NCBI GenBank assembly: GCA_030248225.1
Contig: JASANE010030254.1
Location: forward strand, 124,001-188,000
Reading direction: 5' to 3'
Length of the DNA stretch: 64,000 nucleotides
Origin: Trileptium ribeirensis
Lineage: Eukaryota > Nematoda > Enoplea > Enoplida > Thoracostomopsidae
Shown: positions 24,009 through 37,438 of the stretch, one piece after another
Position numbering within the stretch: the first letter of the stretch is position 1
Layout of the letters: the number at the start of each line of letters is the position of its first letter
Notes under the pieces: model-generated
Told to the model about the DNA's origin: nothing
Databases searched by the model: none
The model's input: only the letters and a program-made list of their open reading frames with translations
Made by a program: the position numbers and the translations under genes

Positions 24009-26999
24009 AGGAGGATTTTTCGCAACTGCATCCCACTCATCATCGGAATGAATAGAGTTTGTGCAGGATACACCACTACTAACTAAACTACAGCATTGAA
24101 CTAGATGCTGTGTTTTGACCGTTGATTTTAGCGTCATTGCTTCTAAACGTTGGCTAAACAGTATAAGACAGAAATTGTATTTAGACCCATTGCAAGAGAG
24201 AGTTAATACACTCTGCACATAGAGATAAATCATTCATAGTGGAGTAATAATTAAAATATATCGTCTCCCTCGCACAGTGATAAAGGGACCAGAAACAGTT
24301 AGTTGGGGATATAGTCCGGACAATGTATTCTTTTATATTTTGTAGCTAAATCTTAGATCGGAATGAAGTCAACGGTATCCCTTTGTTAAAGACGCACTAC
24401 AGACAAATTTTTGTTATAAATAGCGTTTTTGCTATCCTTTCCATAATTTCGACGCTTTTAGCATTGATAATAAGGAATACATCATTAAACCTTTTACAAA
24501 GTTTTGTTCGAATACCGCCATACAGTTGTAAGCTGTAGTAATAACAGCAATTCCGACGTGATTTTCAGGAATGGGAAAAGGACGTTATTTTTAAGAATCC
24601 TAGAATATTTAGTTTCTCTGGTTATGGAAGAAAATTGGTCGAGGGTTTACCCTATCACATTATATATTATAGTTGTGACAAATTGCGATAGTATTCCCTA
24701 TTTAATAAATATAGTTCCTTATAGGCGCAGTTCCTAATCGCATTGCAGGGATTGTAGTCGCCTTCAATGTGCACTGAATTACAATAAGTGGTGAATGGAG
24801 CGTTTTATGTTATTTAAACTTACAGCAATATAGAATAATCAGAATTAGTTGTATTGTGCTGACATGTTCGAGGTCCATAGTTACAGTTTATGTACTTCTA
24901 AGCAATATATGTTTGTTTAGATAGTGCTTGATTTTCGCTTCAAAGCGACCAATCAAATTTCTAATTTCGGTACAACGAGTTGTAGTTTATAATCCTCCGC
25001 TTTGACTTTTGATAAACGCTGCGCAAAAAGTTATCCTTTTTGCTTGAGATTGTTGCATTTTTGCCCAGCGCGTTATGTCATGAGACGTCGTGAGAATCAC
25101 TATTCTTTTGATTACTGCCTAAGACACAAATGTACGGTGCATACTATTCTTTATCTCGATACTTATTTAATGCAGTCTTTCTAGAATCCGCTTAATTCTT
25201 AGACGGTTTGATTTTCATTGGCTTGCCGGTATCGCTTTATGGTACTACTACTGCATCGCCGGAATTGTTCCTGTGTTGGAACTTTGCCACAATTCGCGAA
25301 ACGTGTTATATTTAGCAGGCGTAAACTTTGACTTTCGTACATCGTACTACACTCGCTATGACCGATATTCACCTTATCATTTCTACGGAACTTTTGGAAT
25401 CTTGATAACGTGCGTAGTCGCGGCTTGGCGGTACAGGGTCAGCAATTTCTATTTATTTGTGTTCTTAACGACCGTCGGTGGTTGGGCCTTATGATATAAA
25501 CATGACCACATAGCTAACGCCAATCCTCGGTAATACATACTTTCTGATAACATAACTTAGCAAACGGAGAGTTGGATCATTACCTCAAGATATTCACCTC
25601 TATGCGTTTACACCAATAATTTAGTTCCAAATTTTCAAACGCAAATCATGTCTCATTTTAGTTAAAACAATCGTCTATTTCTAGGAATTCCACTTTACAC
25701 AATATGCATGAAGTTTTAGGATTATTGTATTCTGTCTTCAGATACATAGTCGGCCAGCACATAGTACAGGAAAAGGCAAGTAAATCACATTTTGCAAAGC
25801 TGTTAACATTGGTGTAACATCTCATTCAGACGCAGTCACCTTGGCCATTGTCATAAGCTCTAAACCTTCTCAATCTAAAGGCGTGTGTTTTTAAAATTTA
25901 AACACTTTTGCCAAAAATATAGTCCATTCCAATAAATTCGCTAATTTTAAAACTTTAGTTCAAAGAAGATGATCTACTATATTACGTTTGAATGCTTGGT
26001 ATTGTACTGAAAATACATTAATTTTATGGTTACTTCAGAACATACAGTTCCTTTCACCAACGTGACGGTAGTTATAATTTATGCACCTGTTGAAGCTTTG
26101 TACGTAATTCACGGTCATTAACTTGATAATAGCAAATGTTTCAAATCATATTCATAATTACATCATCATCCACGCTTAGTTTCTGAGCTAGTTCAGTAGT
26201 TACCTTAAGTGCAGTCGCGCTTGCTTCACACAGAATTACGTGAAAGAGATAAGCATAAATCAGGGCAAAAACGTGTTTTGAATTGGCCTGAAGCAAGCGG
26301 GTTAGCTGCAGCGCATAAGGAATTAATTTAGCGTGGGTGAATACCCATGTTTAGATTTTCTGCCAAGCCTTGGTTTTGTGCTTGAAGAGCCGCTACAGCG
26401 CCTGACCTATTAGCCCGCTGACCGGTGGTGTGCTGCTGTCAAAGAATAGGCGTCACTTCAGCAGTTAAGATAAGTGTGCAGCTGTATGGCCTAATAAAAG
26501 TTGATCCGCTCTAATCATTGTTTACGTGTGTACGTTTTTATTATTATTTGCCTATTTAGCATTTATCGCGGCCCAACTTTTTTCAAGTTGTGTTCCTATA
26601 CATGTAAGTGCATATACTTGTATATATGTATGAATTTACTTGGGCGTCTCTGGGTATATACGTGTAATAGATAAGTATATAATTTATATATTTATGTGCT
26701 TATGTGTTAGCGTCCATAAATGTATGTGTGTTTATGCAGAAAAATCATTTAAATTTTGCGACGAACTTCTAAGAATAACCAGGATGTAGGTTGATACACT
26801 AAAATCAAGCGATATTTCTTAAAAATTATAAGAATAAAACCCGGCAGTCTGGGCTTTCCTGGACAGCTCAGTAGGTGTAAAAGACTATGTCAGGCACTCA
26901 TCGGGCCCTCAGTCTCAAAGTGCCGATCTACTGGTAGGTGTTCACTTTATTATGACCAAGCGGTTTTGTTTGTAACTTCAAAAATTTTGCGAGCACATT
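24009..26999. other. No gene recognised
   Basis: AT-rich, with short open frames only. A tRNA D-arm-like string (ACAGCTCAGTAGGTG, about 26866) has no convincing T arm. Nothing else is supported. Confidence 0.4.
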
Positions 27000-27345
27000 G
27001 GTGCTTCTATACAGCGTTGTTGACTGAGTTGCGCTTTAGTAAGAGCACGTTGGTGCTTCTATTCTTGAGAGCATATTGGTGCTTCATCTGTAACATGAGT
27101 TTGAGAGTACGTTGGTGCTCAAATTGGACGCGAGTTTGAGAGCATACTAGTGCTGCAGTCGAATACTTATTGAGAGCACATAGTTGGTTCTGTTCTATTC
27201 TGCTGAGAGCACATTGGTGTTCCAGTTGTAATCTTTTGAGAGCAGGTGCTTCTGTTTGAGAAGTTATTGAGAGCACAGTGGTATTCCACTTCTGAATCTA
27301 GCCGCTGTGGAACTCAATGTTCAGTTTTGTAGAGAGAGCACATTA
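27000..27345. repeat. Minisatellite of GAGCAC-NNNN-GTGCTC hairpin units
   Basis: About nine diverged units of 30-40 bp each carry a GAGCAC ATTG GTGCTC-like inverted core (for example GAGCACATTAGTGCTC near 27340, GAGTACGTTGGTGCTC and GAGCATACTAGTGCTG). The cores are better conserved than the spacers between them. Confidence 0.65.
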
Positions 27346-27906
27346 GTGCTCCGATATTGCGTATACGTGTATTCACTTAAAGGCTAGGACTTTGATCGTA
27401 CGTTCCCTCTTCTTAACTTCATCAATACTGATATAGTTATACGGCTTCGCGAGCGAAATTTACTGGTGCTTGTGAGTATTTAGTGTTTGTGTATCACAAA
27501 TATTATATATTCATATTTCTAAGGATCGGCATTGAATCCTACGATCCGTTGTCGTATCTGAATCAATTCATATATACTTATGCATTTACTTTGTTTGTAG
27601 TGTGTTGTTTGTTGGTTAATTGGTAACGTAGTAACGAGCGTTACCCCAAGTCCTGAGTGCTTTTTCCGAGTTTAAATCTATTCCGACACTACCGATTGAG
27701 ATTATATTGGAGTTTTTGTACATTCGTTTCTCTTTCCTTCTTCACATACACACGCTTGAATTAACGCCTAATCCTAACATCTTTACATTACATCATAGCA
27801 TTGTTACCTTGTCTTAAGAGTTTTACAAGATCACAAGATGCATTTTAGATTCAGGGTGAAATTAGAGGGGGAAAATAATGAAGATGCTTCAATACAACTG
27901 AGAATT

Positions 27907-27939
27907 TTGGCTCTAGGCTCTGCTTAACGCTAGAGCCAA
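27907..27939. other. Perfect 10-bp hairpin
   Basis: TTGGCTCTAG and CTAGAGCCAA are perfect inverted repeats separated by 13 nt. No poly-T tract or gene is adjacent, so the role is unknown. Confidence 0.5.
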
Positions 27940-28324
27940 GCTGACCTTGCCATTATGTCTGAAGAGCCGAGCCGGAGCACAAGATATATTTAGGAACGTA
28001 GAGTTTAGTGCATGGGGAAAATCGGTGTCCGGCCTTTAAAAGCTTCTTTTCAAAAACAATATACATATATAACAAGTGATGTTATAATTACATCAGTTCG
28101 ACTCTTAAAACTTCTTAAAGCAACTATATATTTAGTTTGACGGTTTGTATATGTTTGCTCTAAAATTAGGGAGTCGCAAACTTTTATTGATTACAGCCTG
28201 AAAGCTAATCCTAGCTTGTTACAGAAGGAGGCGAGCCGAGCCGGATACTTTTCACGAGAATCCGAATGGAGCAAGAATTTTAAAAACGTGGCTCTTTGGC
28301 ACCTATAATAAATATCTAGTAATG

Positions 28325-28650
28325 CTCTAGGCAGTCCCGATGAGCCGCATCGCCCCGAGGCTCTCCCCCGCCCCATGAGCTGTCCCTCTCCGACGTGCCT
28401 GACCGCTACTCCCCCTTCCTAGGTGCCGTCTCCCGCCAAGAGCCGCTTTCCACGAAGCGCCGCACCACGCCCGAGGCTCCTTCCAGCCCGACGCGCTGCA
28501 CCTCTTTCGCCGTTGCGCCACACCTCCTTCGCCAAGGTGCCGCACCGCCCTCCCCACCGCGCCGCACTACCTGGCTTCTTCCCGAGTTATCGCGCTTTCC
28601 GAGGTGCCGCACCACTAGATGCAGCTGCCCGCCCGCCCATTTTTGACGCT
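28325..28650. repeat. GC-rich minisatellite-like block 2
   Basis: A second abrupt GC-rich island with repeated GAGGTGCCGCACC-type units (AAGGTGCCGCACCGCC, CGAGGTGCCGCACCAC). In inverse complement it matches the core of the block at 3815-4215. Both strands are open in several frames, an effect of low stop density. No domain is seen. Confidence 0.55.
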
Positions 28651-28699
28651 TTGCACCCAATACATAATCAAACAAATGGAAACGCACATTTTGGAAATC

Positions 28700-29290
28700 A
28701 GTTTGCAGACCGTAAAACCCTTGAAACCCAATGAAAATGTATAATATGTTCAATTTAAACACTATATAGGAAAATTATCATATCCAGTGCTTTATAACCT
28801 AATAGGCACTCATTGTGAGGTAAAAATAAGCAATAACATGGCGAAATCTAAAAAATTGCCATTTCTGAAAAAGGGTCGATGAACCATGTTCGGGTCAACA
28901 GGGGCGCAGAAAGTGGTCTTACAAGAAATCGCAGTCAGTAATGTTGTAGATATCGATGAGCTAAATCTAGATTTTTCGATGCGAAGCCTGTGTCGCGAGA
29001 TATAGGCTGCGAAAGACTGGTACCCTTGTGGCCAGGTTTGGCAAAGAACCCTTAAAAACTCGTTTCGCCATTTTGACCCAGAAAATGTGATCGGAGCTGC
29101 TCGCTTTCACCTAAATGGGCACATTGTCGTCACTTTTGACAATCGAATAAAAAATTTTTCGAAAGACGTCCATCTAAAATGAGTTACGAACGACAGCGAC
29201 AGTCAACAAAAAAAAAATTTTCACGACTTTCCACCCAGCGCCCTCAGTGGTAATTCAACTCCGTTTCAATAATAATTGACTGCAAAACGC
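28700..29290. repeat. Diverged dispersed repeat, copy 1
   Basis: It matches 30370-30900 in order: AACCC..TGAAAATGTATAATAT, ATCC-AG-GYGT, GTTGTAGAT, GCCAGRTTTGG, AGCTGCTCG and the end GCCCTCA. The divergence is high. No protein was recognised in either copy. Confidence 0.5.
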
Positions 29291-30369
29291 CTAGAAAAAA
29301 TAGCGACAACACATCAAAATGTGATGTATAGCAAAAGTGCTTATCAAACAAGATGAATCGGTTTAGTTTTAATCTGGCAAAACAAAAGCTATAAAAACAT
29401 CATGTCATAAAAATGTTTTAAACTTCGCTTTACTTTAAGGTAATGTTAATATTCCAACACAGTATTTCGTTAACCTCCATAATAAACTCGTGTTTGCTCC
29501 AGTCGATGAAAAATTCGCCAATAACAACTAACGCAATATCTGGTGTCATTTCCCACAAATGGTCGGACTAACAGCTAAAATTATAGTTCAAGGGTAATTT
29601 ATGGTTGGCGAGCTACGATTGTAGCGATAGCCTCATCATAAAAAAGATTGGCATCCCTGGTTCTCCGCACCACCTTGGAAATACAAGTTTGATAAGACCT
29701 AATGAAAATTTGAATTCAGAAATTTCATGACAAGATTATTGGTCTATTGGTCTTCAGAGCGCACGACATATAAGAAGCAACCAAACTGCTATGGGCTGAT
29801 AACATACTAGCTTTGTTTCATTTATAGTTGTCATTATTGTAATTACGTAACAAAATTTGTATTTTACGTATATATCTCATAAGGCCTATGAACCCCTGAA
29901 GTCTTGTAATGCTAATCTATTATAATTTAATGTACAACCCGCATTAAATATACTGTTAAATCTATAACGGCGTATCTTAGGCGCAGAAAACAGCAAAACC
30001 AAATAAACGACTATAAACGCAATAATTCTGGTAAAACTATTCTTCGACGGTCGGCCCTCAAAATAAATCCCTTGAAAAAATATGATGCAACCATGTTCGA
30101 TTCCAGACTACAATATCATCGTATTCAAGTCACCGAAAACCCTATATACATAGTATTCTAAACACCCTGAAAGCAATATATAACCAAAAAAAGCGGATAA
30201 CTCAGTACATTCTTAATCAGGTTCATCGAGCCTAAACCCATTTACAAAATATTTGTGATTGACACTAGACAACCAAATCAATGTATTTAGCGTACCGAAT
30301 ATCTTAAGGAAACCCTTCTTGAGGCCCTGCAGGATATACATAACCAAATAAATGAAAACAGGATCCATT
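29291..30369. other. No gene recognised
   Basis: AT-rich spacer between the two copies of the 28700/30370 repeat. No feature was recognised. Confidence 0.4.
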
Positions 30370-30900
30370 CGTCGACTGTACAACCCTTCAAACCCTTTGA
30401 AAATGTATAATATAGTCAAGTTGAAGTCTAGATAACAAAGCCATCGTATCCAGCGTGTGTGATAATCTAACAGACACTCGTAACGTGAAAGGAAAAAATT
30501 TTCATGCCGAAATTTGAAAAATCGGATATTTATGGTAAAACATCGACCAACCACAGCGGTCGCATAAAAAAGTTGTAGATCTGGATAAGCTGACGTTGTG
30601 TGCTTCTGTTTTCTGATGCAAACCCTTTGGTACGAAAACAATGCTACACTGACACCCGTATAGCCAGATTTGGTAAAAAAGCCCTAAAGCCTATTTGTTA
30701 CTATTTTTTTAACTTGGAAGACGGGTCCAAGCTGCTCGAGTCTACAAATAGAGCACATCCTCATCACTTTCGCCATCAAACAAAAATCATCGAAACTCAT
30801 CCACCGAGGTTCCGTTATGAGCAATACCGACAGAAAAAGTTGTATGTTCCACCAGGTGCCCTCAACTAAAACTTCGTTCAGTTAGCATGCTCTGTTTCAA
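30370..30900. repeat. Diverged dispersed repeat, copy 2
   Basis: Partner of 28700-29290 in the same orientation. The open frame at 30600-30869 within it has no recognisable domain and is disrupted in the other copy. Confidence 0.5.
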
Positions 30901-31881
30901 CTAAATAGCTGCTCTGTCTGAAAGTACAAGAATACGATGAATTTGGGTTTCAGTTTGAATGAAACACGTCAGCAGCGTGTCACAATACAGCGAAATATAG
31001 ACCATGTTGTCGTTATATACACAATCCGTAATCGGCGATTACATAAAGCAAATGGAAACATATAAATGTTGCAGCATATGTATGACAATTACATCAACAG
31101 TGACGACGAAATTACCAGCAATTTGTTGACAATAATTGCTGTGTTATTTTTAACGAACACCTTCATCATTTAAATCCAGCCAACCCAATAAGTAAATAAA
31201 ACCGTCAGAAATTACCCACAAAATATATGGCTATAACACCATGAAATGCCCGTTATTCCCATAAACACAATTGGCTATATTTGTGCCAACGTTCTTGATT
31301 CTAAGGCTTCTGCAAAATCGAGTCCGTTTAAGAATATATTCTTTCAAAACTACTTAAATCTAGTGCTCTTGAGCACTATGGGCTTTTGCATTGTGATTAA
31401 TGTTTGATAGACGACTATCTTCAGTAACAACAAAAGTTACGTCCGTGGTAACTATTGTAATACTTGTAAATAGCTCACAAGACATCGTTTAATGATTGAA
31501 TCATAAGCCTGGTTTGAACACAATAATGTTAAAATTATATGGATGTTGGACATGGGCTCGAAAAATAAGCCGCAAGTAACTTTCACCTATTCATTACTAT
31601 AGTTCAATTATAGGTGATTTACAGCAGGAATAATTGATGAAATATAATCTTGCCTGCTGGTGCTTAACTTATTACTGATTTTCTTTAAGGAGTCATAAAT
31701 TACAGGTCAGTATACGATATCTTGTCTATTTCTATTTACGACCTACAGGTTCAGTGTGTCAAAAATATTGAAAAAAGCTTACTTTTCGTGCGTTTGACTA
31801 TATCTCTAGTTTTAGAGTTAAGTTTTGTGCCGTTACCCAATTATTAAAGTTTTGAGGGCGTGGTTCCACCTAACAATATAA
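30901..31881. other. No gene recognised
   Basis: AT-rich sequence with neither recognised coding signal nor repeat. Confidence 0.4.
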
Positions 31882-32600
31882 ATTTAAGCTTCATTTACTT
31901 GAAGATGTGTGCAGCAGGGCCGGATTTTGTCACAGTCTGCCGCGGCTCCAAAGCCACGCTTCGCTAGCCGCAATCAACCAGTGTGACATTTTTGGACCGA
32001 GCCACACCCTGCATATATATTTAGCTAATAGTAAAGCGAAGCTGATAAATTGTCACAAGGGCAGAAATCGGCTCTAAAAGCCAGAAATATATGACGAGAC
32101 AGGAAAATCGTGAAAAAGTGGAAAATGGTAATATTTATGGTCATATATTCATAAAAGGTCCATCCATTAATAGCATAATTTTCATGCATAAAAGGTCGCA
32201 TTTTACATTGCTACTAGGTTGGCTTGTAAAAGGCGCTTAAACAAAAATTTTAAAAATAGCGATATTTGCGTTTTTATTATACCTGCATTTACGCGTCTTG
32301 CGTTAATTACTACTTATCTTGTCTTTTTTGGGCATAGAGCTAAATATTTTCTCTGTAACACAATCTGCTACACTGAATGTAATAAAAAATTTTTCGGTAG
32401 TCGGTCTCGGCTATCAAACCCTGAGACATAGCCACTTCCGGCTGCTACAAATATGCTAGAATAGATTAGCTATTTATTTTATTTATGAAGGGCCGGATGT
32501 GGATGTGCCTTTTTGTCACGAGCAGGAATTGGCTCTGTGCCAGAATTCGGCCCTAGGTGCACACATCTTAACATAAATGATGCATTAGTATATGAGTAAA
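31882..32600. mobile_element. hAT-like non-autonomous element or foldback
   Basis: The ends are inverted: CATTTACTTGAAGATGTGTG at about 31892 against the complement of CACACATCTTAACATAAATG near 32570. CAGGGCCGGA and its complement CGGCCCTA lie just inside. CAGGGCCGGA-type termini are common in hAT transposons. A second, direct GGGCCGGA at about 32490 suggests nesting. No transposase is present. Confidence 0.45.
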
Positions 32601-32645
32601 TCAGCTCACTGTATAATATCACTCACGTATAATTTGTCATTTCTC

Positions 32646-32999
32646 ACTGGTTCAGCCGAAGAGGCCGTCACTAGAAGACCCAGACGACAATTTTCAGTGA
32701 TTATTAGGGCTCCGACTATGGTTGATCGTAGTGGCAGGGGTCGCACACGTTAAAGTGTCGAAGAAGCTCTTGGTGCTGTTACTTGTCATAAAATGGGGAA
32801 GAAAGCAGGACTTACACGGAACACACGACGGTATTGTATGTGTTGTTATCGAAAGAAGCATCAGCAGCATCCAGAAATGGGAAAGAAGGAAGCCCTCAAT
32901 TCGACTAAGATGGTTGTTACTTATTGCATCGATTGTCCGAAACAGCCGACTATGTGCGTAGCATGCTTCAATGAACACACTCTGCCGGTTCCAGAATAG
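32646..32999 (+). pseudogene. piggyBac-type transposase C-terminal zinc-ribbon remnant
   Basis: The frame ending at 32999 carries a cysteine array at its C-terminus: RRYCMCCYRKK, then YCIDCPKQPTMCVACFNEH. The spacing (CxxC, CxxCPxxPxxCxxxCF, H) matches the zinc-ribbon tail found on piggyBac transposases (the DDE_Tnp_1_4-type tail, cf. PGBD proteins). The same frame is open upstream to about 32646 except for a TAA at 32751. No catalytic DDD domain was found, so only the tail survives. Other zinc-ribbon proteins are possible, but the Pro-x-x-Pro-containing spacing favours piggyBac. Confidence 0.65.
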
Positions 33000-35900
33000 A
33001 GAAAAACGAAAATGAGAGTAATAAAAAATATATTGAAAACGCGTAGTTACAATTTTTACTTTTTGTCTTATACACTGTTAATGTTTCTTGTTTTTGTACA
33101 TAATCCAAGTGATGCATGGGTTTTCGGAGACAATGTTGCCCTCCAGTGGACAACACGTTACCAAAATTTTTCACCAGTTTTAAAGAAACATCCCCGGCCA
33201 ATATTGCCCACGGGTGAGAAACGCATGCACCATAAATATTTTTCAAAGCATTTTGAGTAACAATAGCGCAAACGCAAAGACATTCCACCATACATTGAAG
33301 TGCTGTAGTTGTTATAAAACGTGCTTGCGTTACCCACCGTTGGGCAGCCACAATTTTTCTGGCTATGAACATGAATGTAAATGATGCATTATTAATGCAT
33401 TTTAGCGAAAGGCACTACAAGTATCGGATAATTTTAAGGTAACATGAATATTAATTTGACATCATTTCTGGGATATAAAGGTGTCCCCGTCATCGGAAAG
33501 AAACTAAAATTCGCTGAAATTTTGAACTAAATTTGCCATAAAACCGCAATACCAAGTCCACTGGAAGAAAATTGAAAATGACACTGCACAAGGTCCTCGC
33601 GTATCTTATGATATCGCAAATTAGAGCACACTACGAGCTGACCCATTCATTCTGTCAAACATGTGCCAGAGGTATAGATAAGGAGTGGGTCGAGGTGGGT
33701 TCCAGGGAGCGCCGATTATTTAAAGAAATGAAGCACCGGGCTTAACGGTATGAGGCATCGACTTCTCCGTTGTACTTATATATCTATGATTTGTCAAATT
33801 TCAGTGTTTAACAAGAAGCGGTAAAACAGTTATCAAAAGCTCTTCAGAATCATTTCCACTATGTCTATGACTGAATGTTAGTACCAATTTTTAAAATAAA
33901 TTATTAAACCAATAAACTATTAAATAAGTTAAGAAATTTTCAAATTATTGGATTCATAATTTAAGAACGAAATATTGTTTTCTGTTTTGCGTCAGCAAGA
34001 GTCGCTTTTGCGGAAGGGGAGCAACATTTGACGGTGCGAAAGCGCGGCAGAGTTAGAAATTTTGTCAGGGAACTTTCTATTAAACCAGGCAGAACCGACA
34101 AACACTACGACTGTCAGACTTATGTCTTGTAAAACCGCGAAGTGGTGATAGTGCGAAGTAAAATCACTCAAGAATGGTGATTAAAAACGCATCTTTCAAT
34201 AAAAATTTTGCGAAGACTTTTGCTCTCCGAAAAACATATTGGTTACCAAACAGCATATTCGGCATCTTGACTGACGGACGACAGATCTAGAATTAAAGAT
34301 ACGTAGTGCAGCATTGGCTGCACCAGGTGAGACTATTGAATGTAAAAGTCATTAATTCGTACCTAATACTTTACTACCTTAAGCTCTCCCGTATTCCGGA
34401 ATGCAGCCACCGTCAGCAAAATGCAATAGTGAAATCTTTGGCGAACATCGCTACATGACATTTAAAATAAATTGTTTTTGGCAAATTTTTTAAACACCGA
34501 TCCTATGAGCTCGACAAAATTATTCGACATCATAATTGTCATCAAAGCTTTAATTTGACTTTTGAACGCCACGTTAAGCGTCGTCGCTTGGAATAGAACA
34601 AGGCCGGTATGTAGAACGACATAAACAATCTTGCAACCGCCAAATGAACCTTTGTCGACGCATGATCGCGTTTATGGTAACGTGATTCCATCGCTGATCA
34701 AAATAACGAGTCGAGAATGTCTTGGCCGAACGGCGAAAATAATTTGTCTGCAAAAGCAAAAATGGGCTTGAGTAACAGGATAAACGTTTTCTCTAGTTCA
34801 ATTCAATCACAAGAAAATTAAATAAAATGAAACAGAGACTGGTGAAGCAGGGATCTTCGGGAAATATGCATTAAAAATATACACAATGTTATGGCGTTGA
34901 AAGAACCATGTAATGCAAATATAAAACTTATTAGTAGGTCCGTGGGAGCAAAAATTTCTACAAGATAGCATGGGGGAATTGTTCCATGTTGAACCTGGCG
35001 GACTCCAAGCGCAAGCACCAAGGTATTGTTTTGGTGCTGTGGATAAGGCTGAAACATGGGTTTCCGTCATCAACATCGCGCACTAGTAATTACCGAGAGA
35101 TACACAATAATCCCGAATCACCCGTAATATTATATATCTCCATCGATTACAAAGATACGGCCGTTTCCGTGTTTCATATTTGGGGCGTCATTGGTCCTGT
35201 TAAAACAATTTCAACCCTAATGCTGAACCAAGATTAGGCATGCGAGAATGCTATGTCATAGGCAGTAATACACTTCCGTAGTTGCTCTAGAAAATTAATC
35301 TGGTTTGTCTGAAATGTGTGCACTGGTTGTCAAGCTACTTCCAATAATTTTTTCTGTTGGACCACTTTCTTTTGACACTACCCCAGCATCTTCGGCAGTC
35401 TCTTCTGAGCGAAGGAGTTGAAACATGTTTTACGCCTAATCAAAGGATATATGCGCGAAATTTCGTGCGTATGGAACATAGCAAATTTCAATTACAAATG
35501 AATAAAATACCATAAACTGACAGATTTAATTTTTGTCACTTGAAAACAAGAAATCTACGTTGGGATTCAATATACAATAACCGGGAGACTTATACTTCCA
35601 TCCAAAACAATAAACTTTTACAAACTTACATCAAAAACACTATTTTGTAACTGCCACTCAACGGGACTTGCTCGCTACATCCAGCATATTATACGCCATA
35701 TAGACCTTGATCACCGCAATACATCGTAACACGTGATAAAGAGCTGACGTGTCGACCAAAGTAATCACAGAAAACAAGAACGATACCTTGAAAATATCAC
35801 AAATTTCGGATAATGAGAGTGGGTCCGACGTGAACGGGTGAGACTGAGGGAATAACGGTGAGGACAAATCTGAAAAGTAAAAGAAACCCGTATGTTAATA

Positions 35901-36429
35901 AATAGCATCTCTTGTTACACTATGATACATGCTGGATACTACCGTGATATAGTGGGTTAGTTGTAAATTGTACGGAAGCCGCAAATGAAAAAATTGTCGC
36001 AAAATTTTAGATCTCCTTAAAAATTTAAAGAGAATATAAGATTTTGTTAATTCTCCGTAATATACCACAACCTAAGTAAATTTTACTGCTACACGATCAA
36101 AGTGACAAAGAATGAACGGATTATGCTTCCTTTCATAATGCATGTTATTCGATGCTGAATTTATCTTACCGCAGCAATTTTGCAAAAAAATAACATTTTT
36201 AAACCAAAATCATTCAAGATTACTGTTTGCGTATGCAAGTGACCATAAACAGCATATCTGTGTCATTGATATTACGTGCATGACTCATTATGCTACGAAA
36301 AATCGAAGCTCGGTTTCTGGGTCTATACCCATGTAAATCTATTTAATAACATTTATATCGGGAATTAATATGACAGATCAATGCAACGGCCTTACGCGGT
36401 ACTTCCACTTTAAGGAGTAATCATGAAGA
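33000..36429. other. No gene recognised
   Basis: AT-rich sequence. A minus-strand hydrophobic frame at 34818-35057 (…ALHGSFNAITLCIFLMHISR) faintly recalls the last helix of a 7TM receptor but is too short to call. Nothing else is supported. Confidence 0.4.
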
Positions 36430-37438
36430 GTAGCTATGCAACGTGAAAAACATGTTAGACAAAAGTTGGGTACAAAATGATAATATATCCAAAGTTGCAT
36501 GCATGCGGTATAAAACCTGTTCCAAAAGTTCTACACCCACGACAGAGTTGAATACACTTTTGTAAAAAAACACTACAACCTTTTTGCGGAATATATTGAC
36601 AGCCTGGTCCAACCAACAGGCTTCTGATGTGTTGCAGCATAAATTATTGCTAATATACCAACGAAGAGTTTATTGTATTTATGCTAATTCTATCAGTCTT
36701 TCTTGTTTATCCTTCTCATGCACCACTACATAAGCAGGTTATAGCTCTCATTGGATGCTGCGTTTACGTTCTTTGTCATTTGAGTTGTCATCCTGTAGGA
36801 GCTGTAACAAATGTTACACCATAGGTGTCGAATGTTCATCGCTTTAGGGGTTGGTAGATAGTCTCTTGAAGAGGTCACCGGTGGTGAGAGGTCGTGAGGT
36901 GGTAAATTGTTTGAAATTTTTAGGATTTCAAAGCTTTTCCACCGATTTTTGCCAAGTTGCCATAAATTCTTCATACTTTCCCCAATTTTTTGCTAATTTT
37001 ACCACAATTTTTGACACTTTTCACAATTTTGCCAATTGTATGTATAATTTTTCGGACGCAATCGACGCGAAGCGCGGCAGCAAACAGTGAAAGGAACGAC
37101 TTGTGTACTGTTAATCTTTTAGCTATATATAGATCGCGAGCGTTCGTCGGCTTAAAGGGAAGCCGTCGTAGGGTAGGAAGTAAACTAACTACCATTGGGT
37201 TTACCATAGGCAATAGCAGACATTAATTCCGAAATAATGCGTTTCAAACTTTTCTGAACTCAAAGAGAGTATCCTCGCTTACTATGTCATGTTGTAGGCA
37301 AATGTAGGTGTCACCTAGGAATCTTACATAGATTCTGATGGGTATCGTACTGAATGAGGCAATCCATAAAAAGTTCAAAATCAAAAATATAATTTCAGTT
37401 TTATAATAAAAATTAACAAAAAGATCACATAGCTAGTG
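36430..37438. repeat. Unclassified dispersed repeat, copy 2
   Basis: Second copy of the 8040-9232 repeat, same orientation and somewhat shorter. It keeps TACACTTTTGTAAA, GACAGCCTGGTCCAACCAAC, CGCAATCGACGCGAAGCGC and GCAGACATTAATTCCGAAA. Non-coding. Confidence 0.6.

Noticed and set aside
26850..26935. tRNA gene
   Set aside because: A D-arm-like CAGCTCAGTAGGT is present, but no matching anticodon arm or T arm with GTTCRANNC could be found.
27007..27276. 89-codon minus-strand frame with repeated QxxALSR/CALN units
   Set aside because: It is a product of the hairpin minisatellite. There is no start context or domain.
34818..35057. Chemoreceptor (7TM) gene fragment
   Set aside because: Only one hydrophobic segment with a weak resemblance. 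No further helices or exon structure were found nearby.
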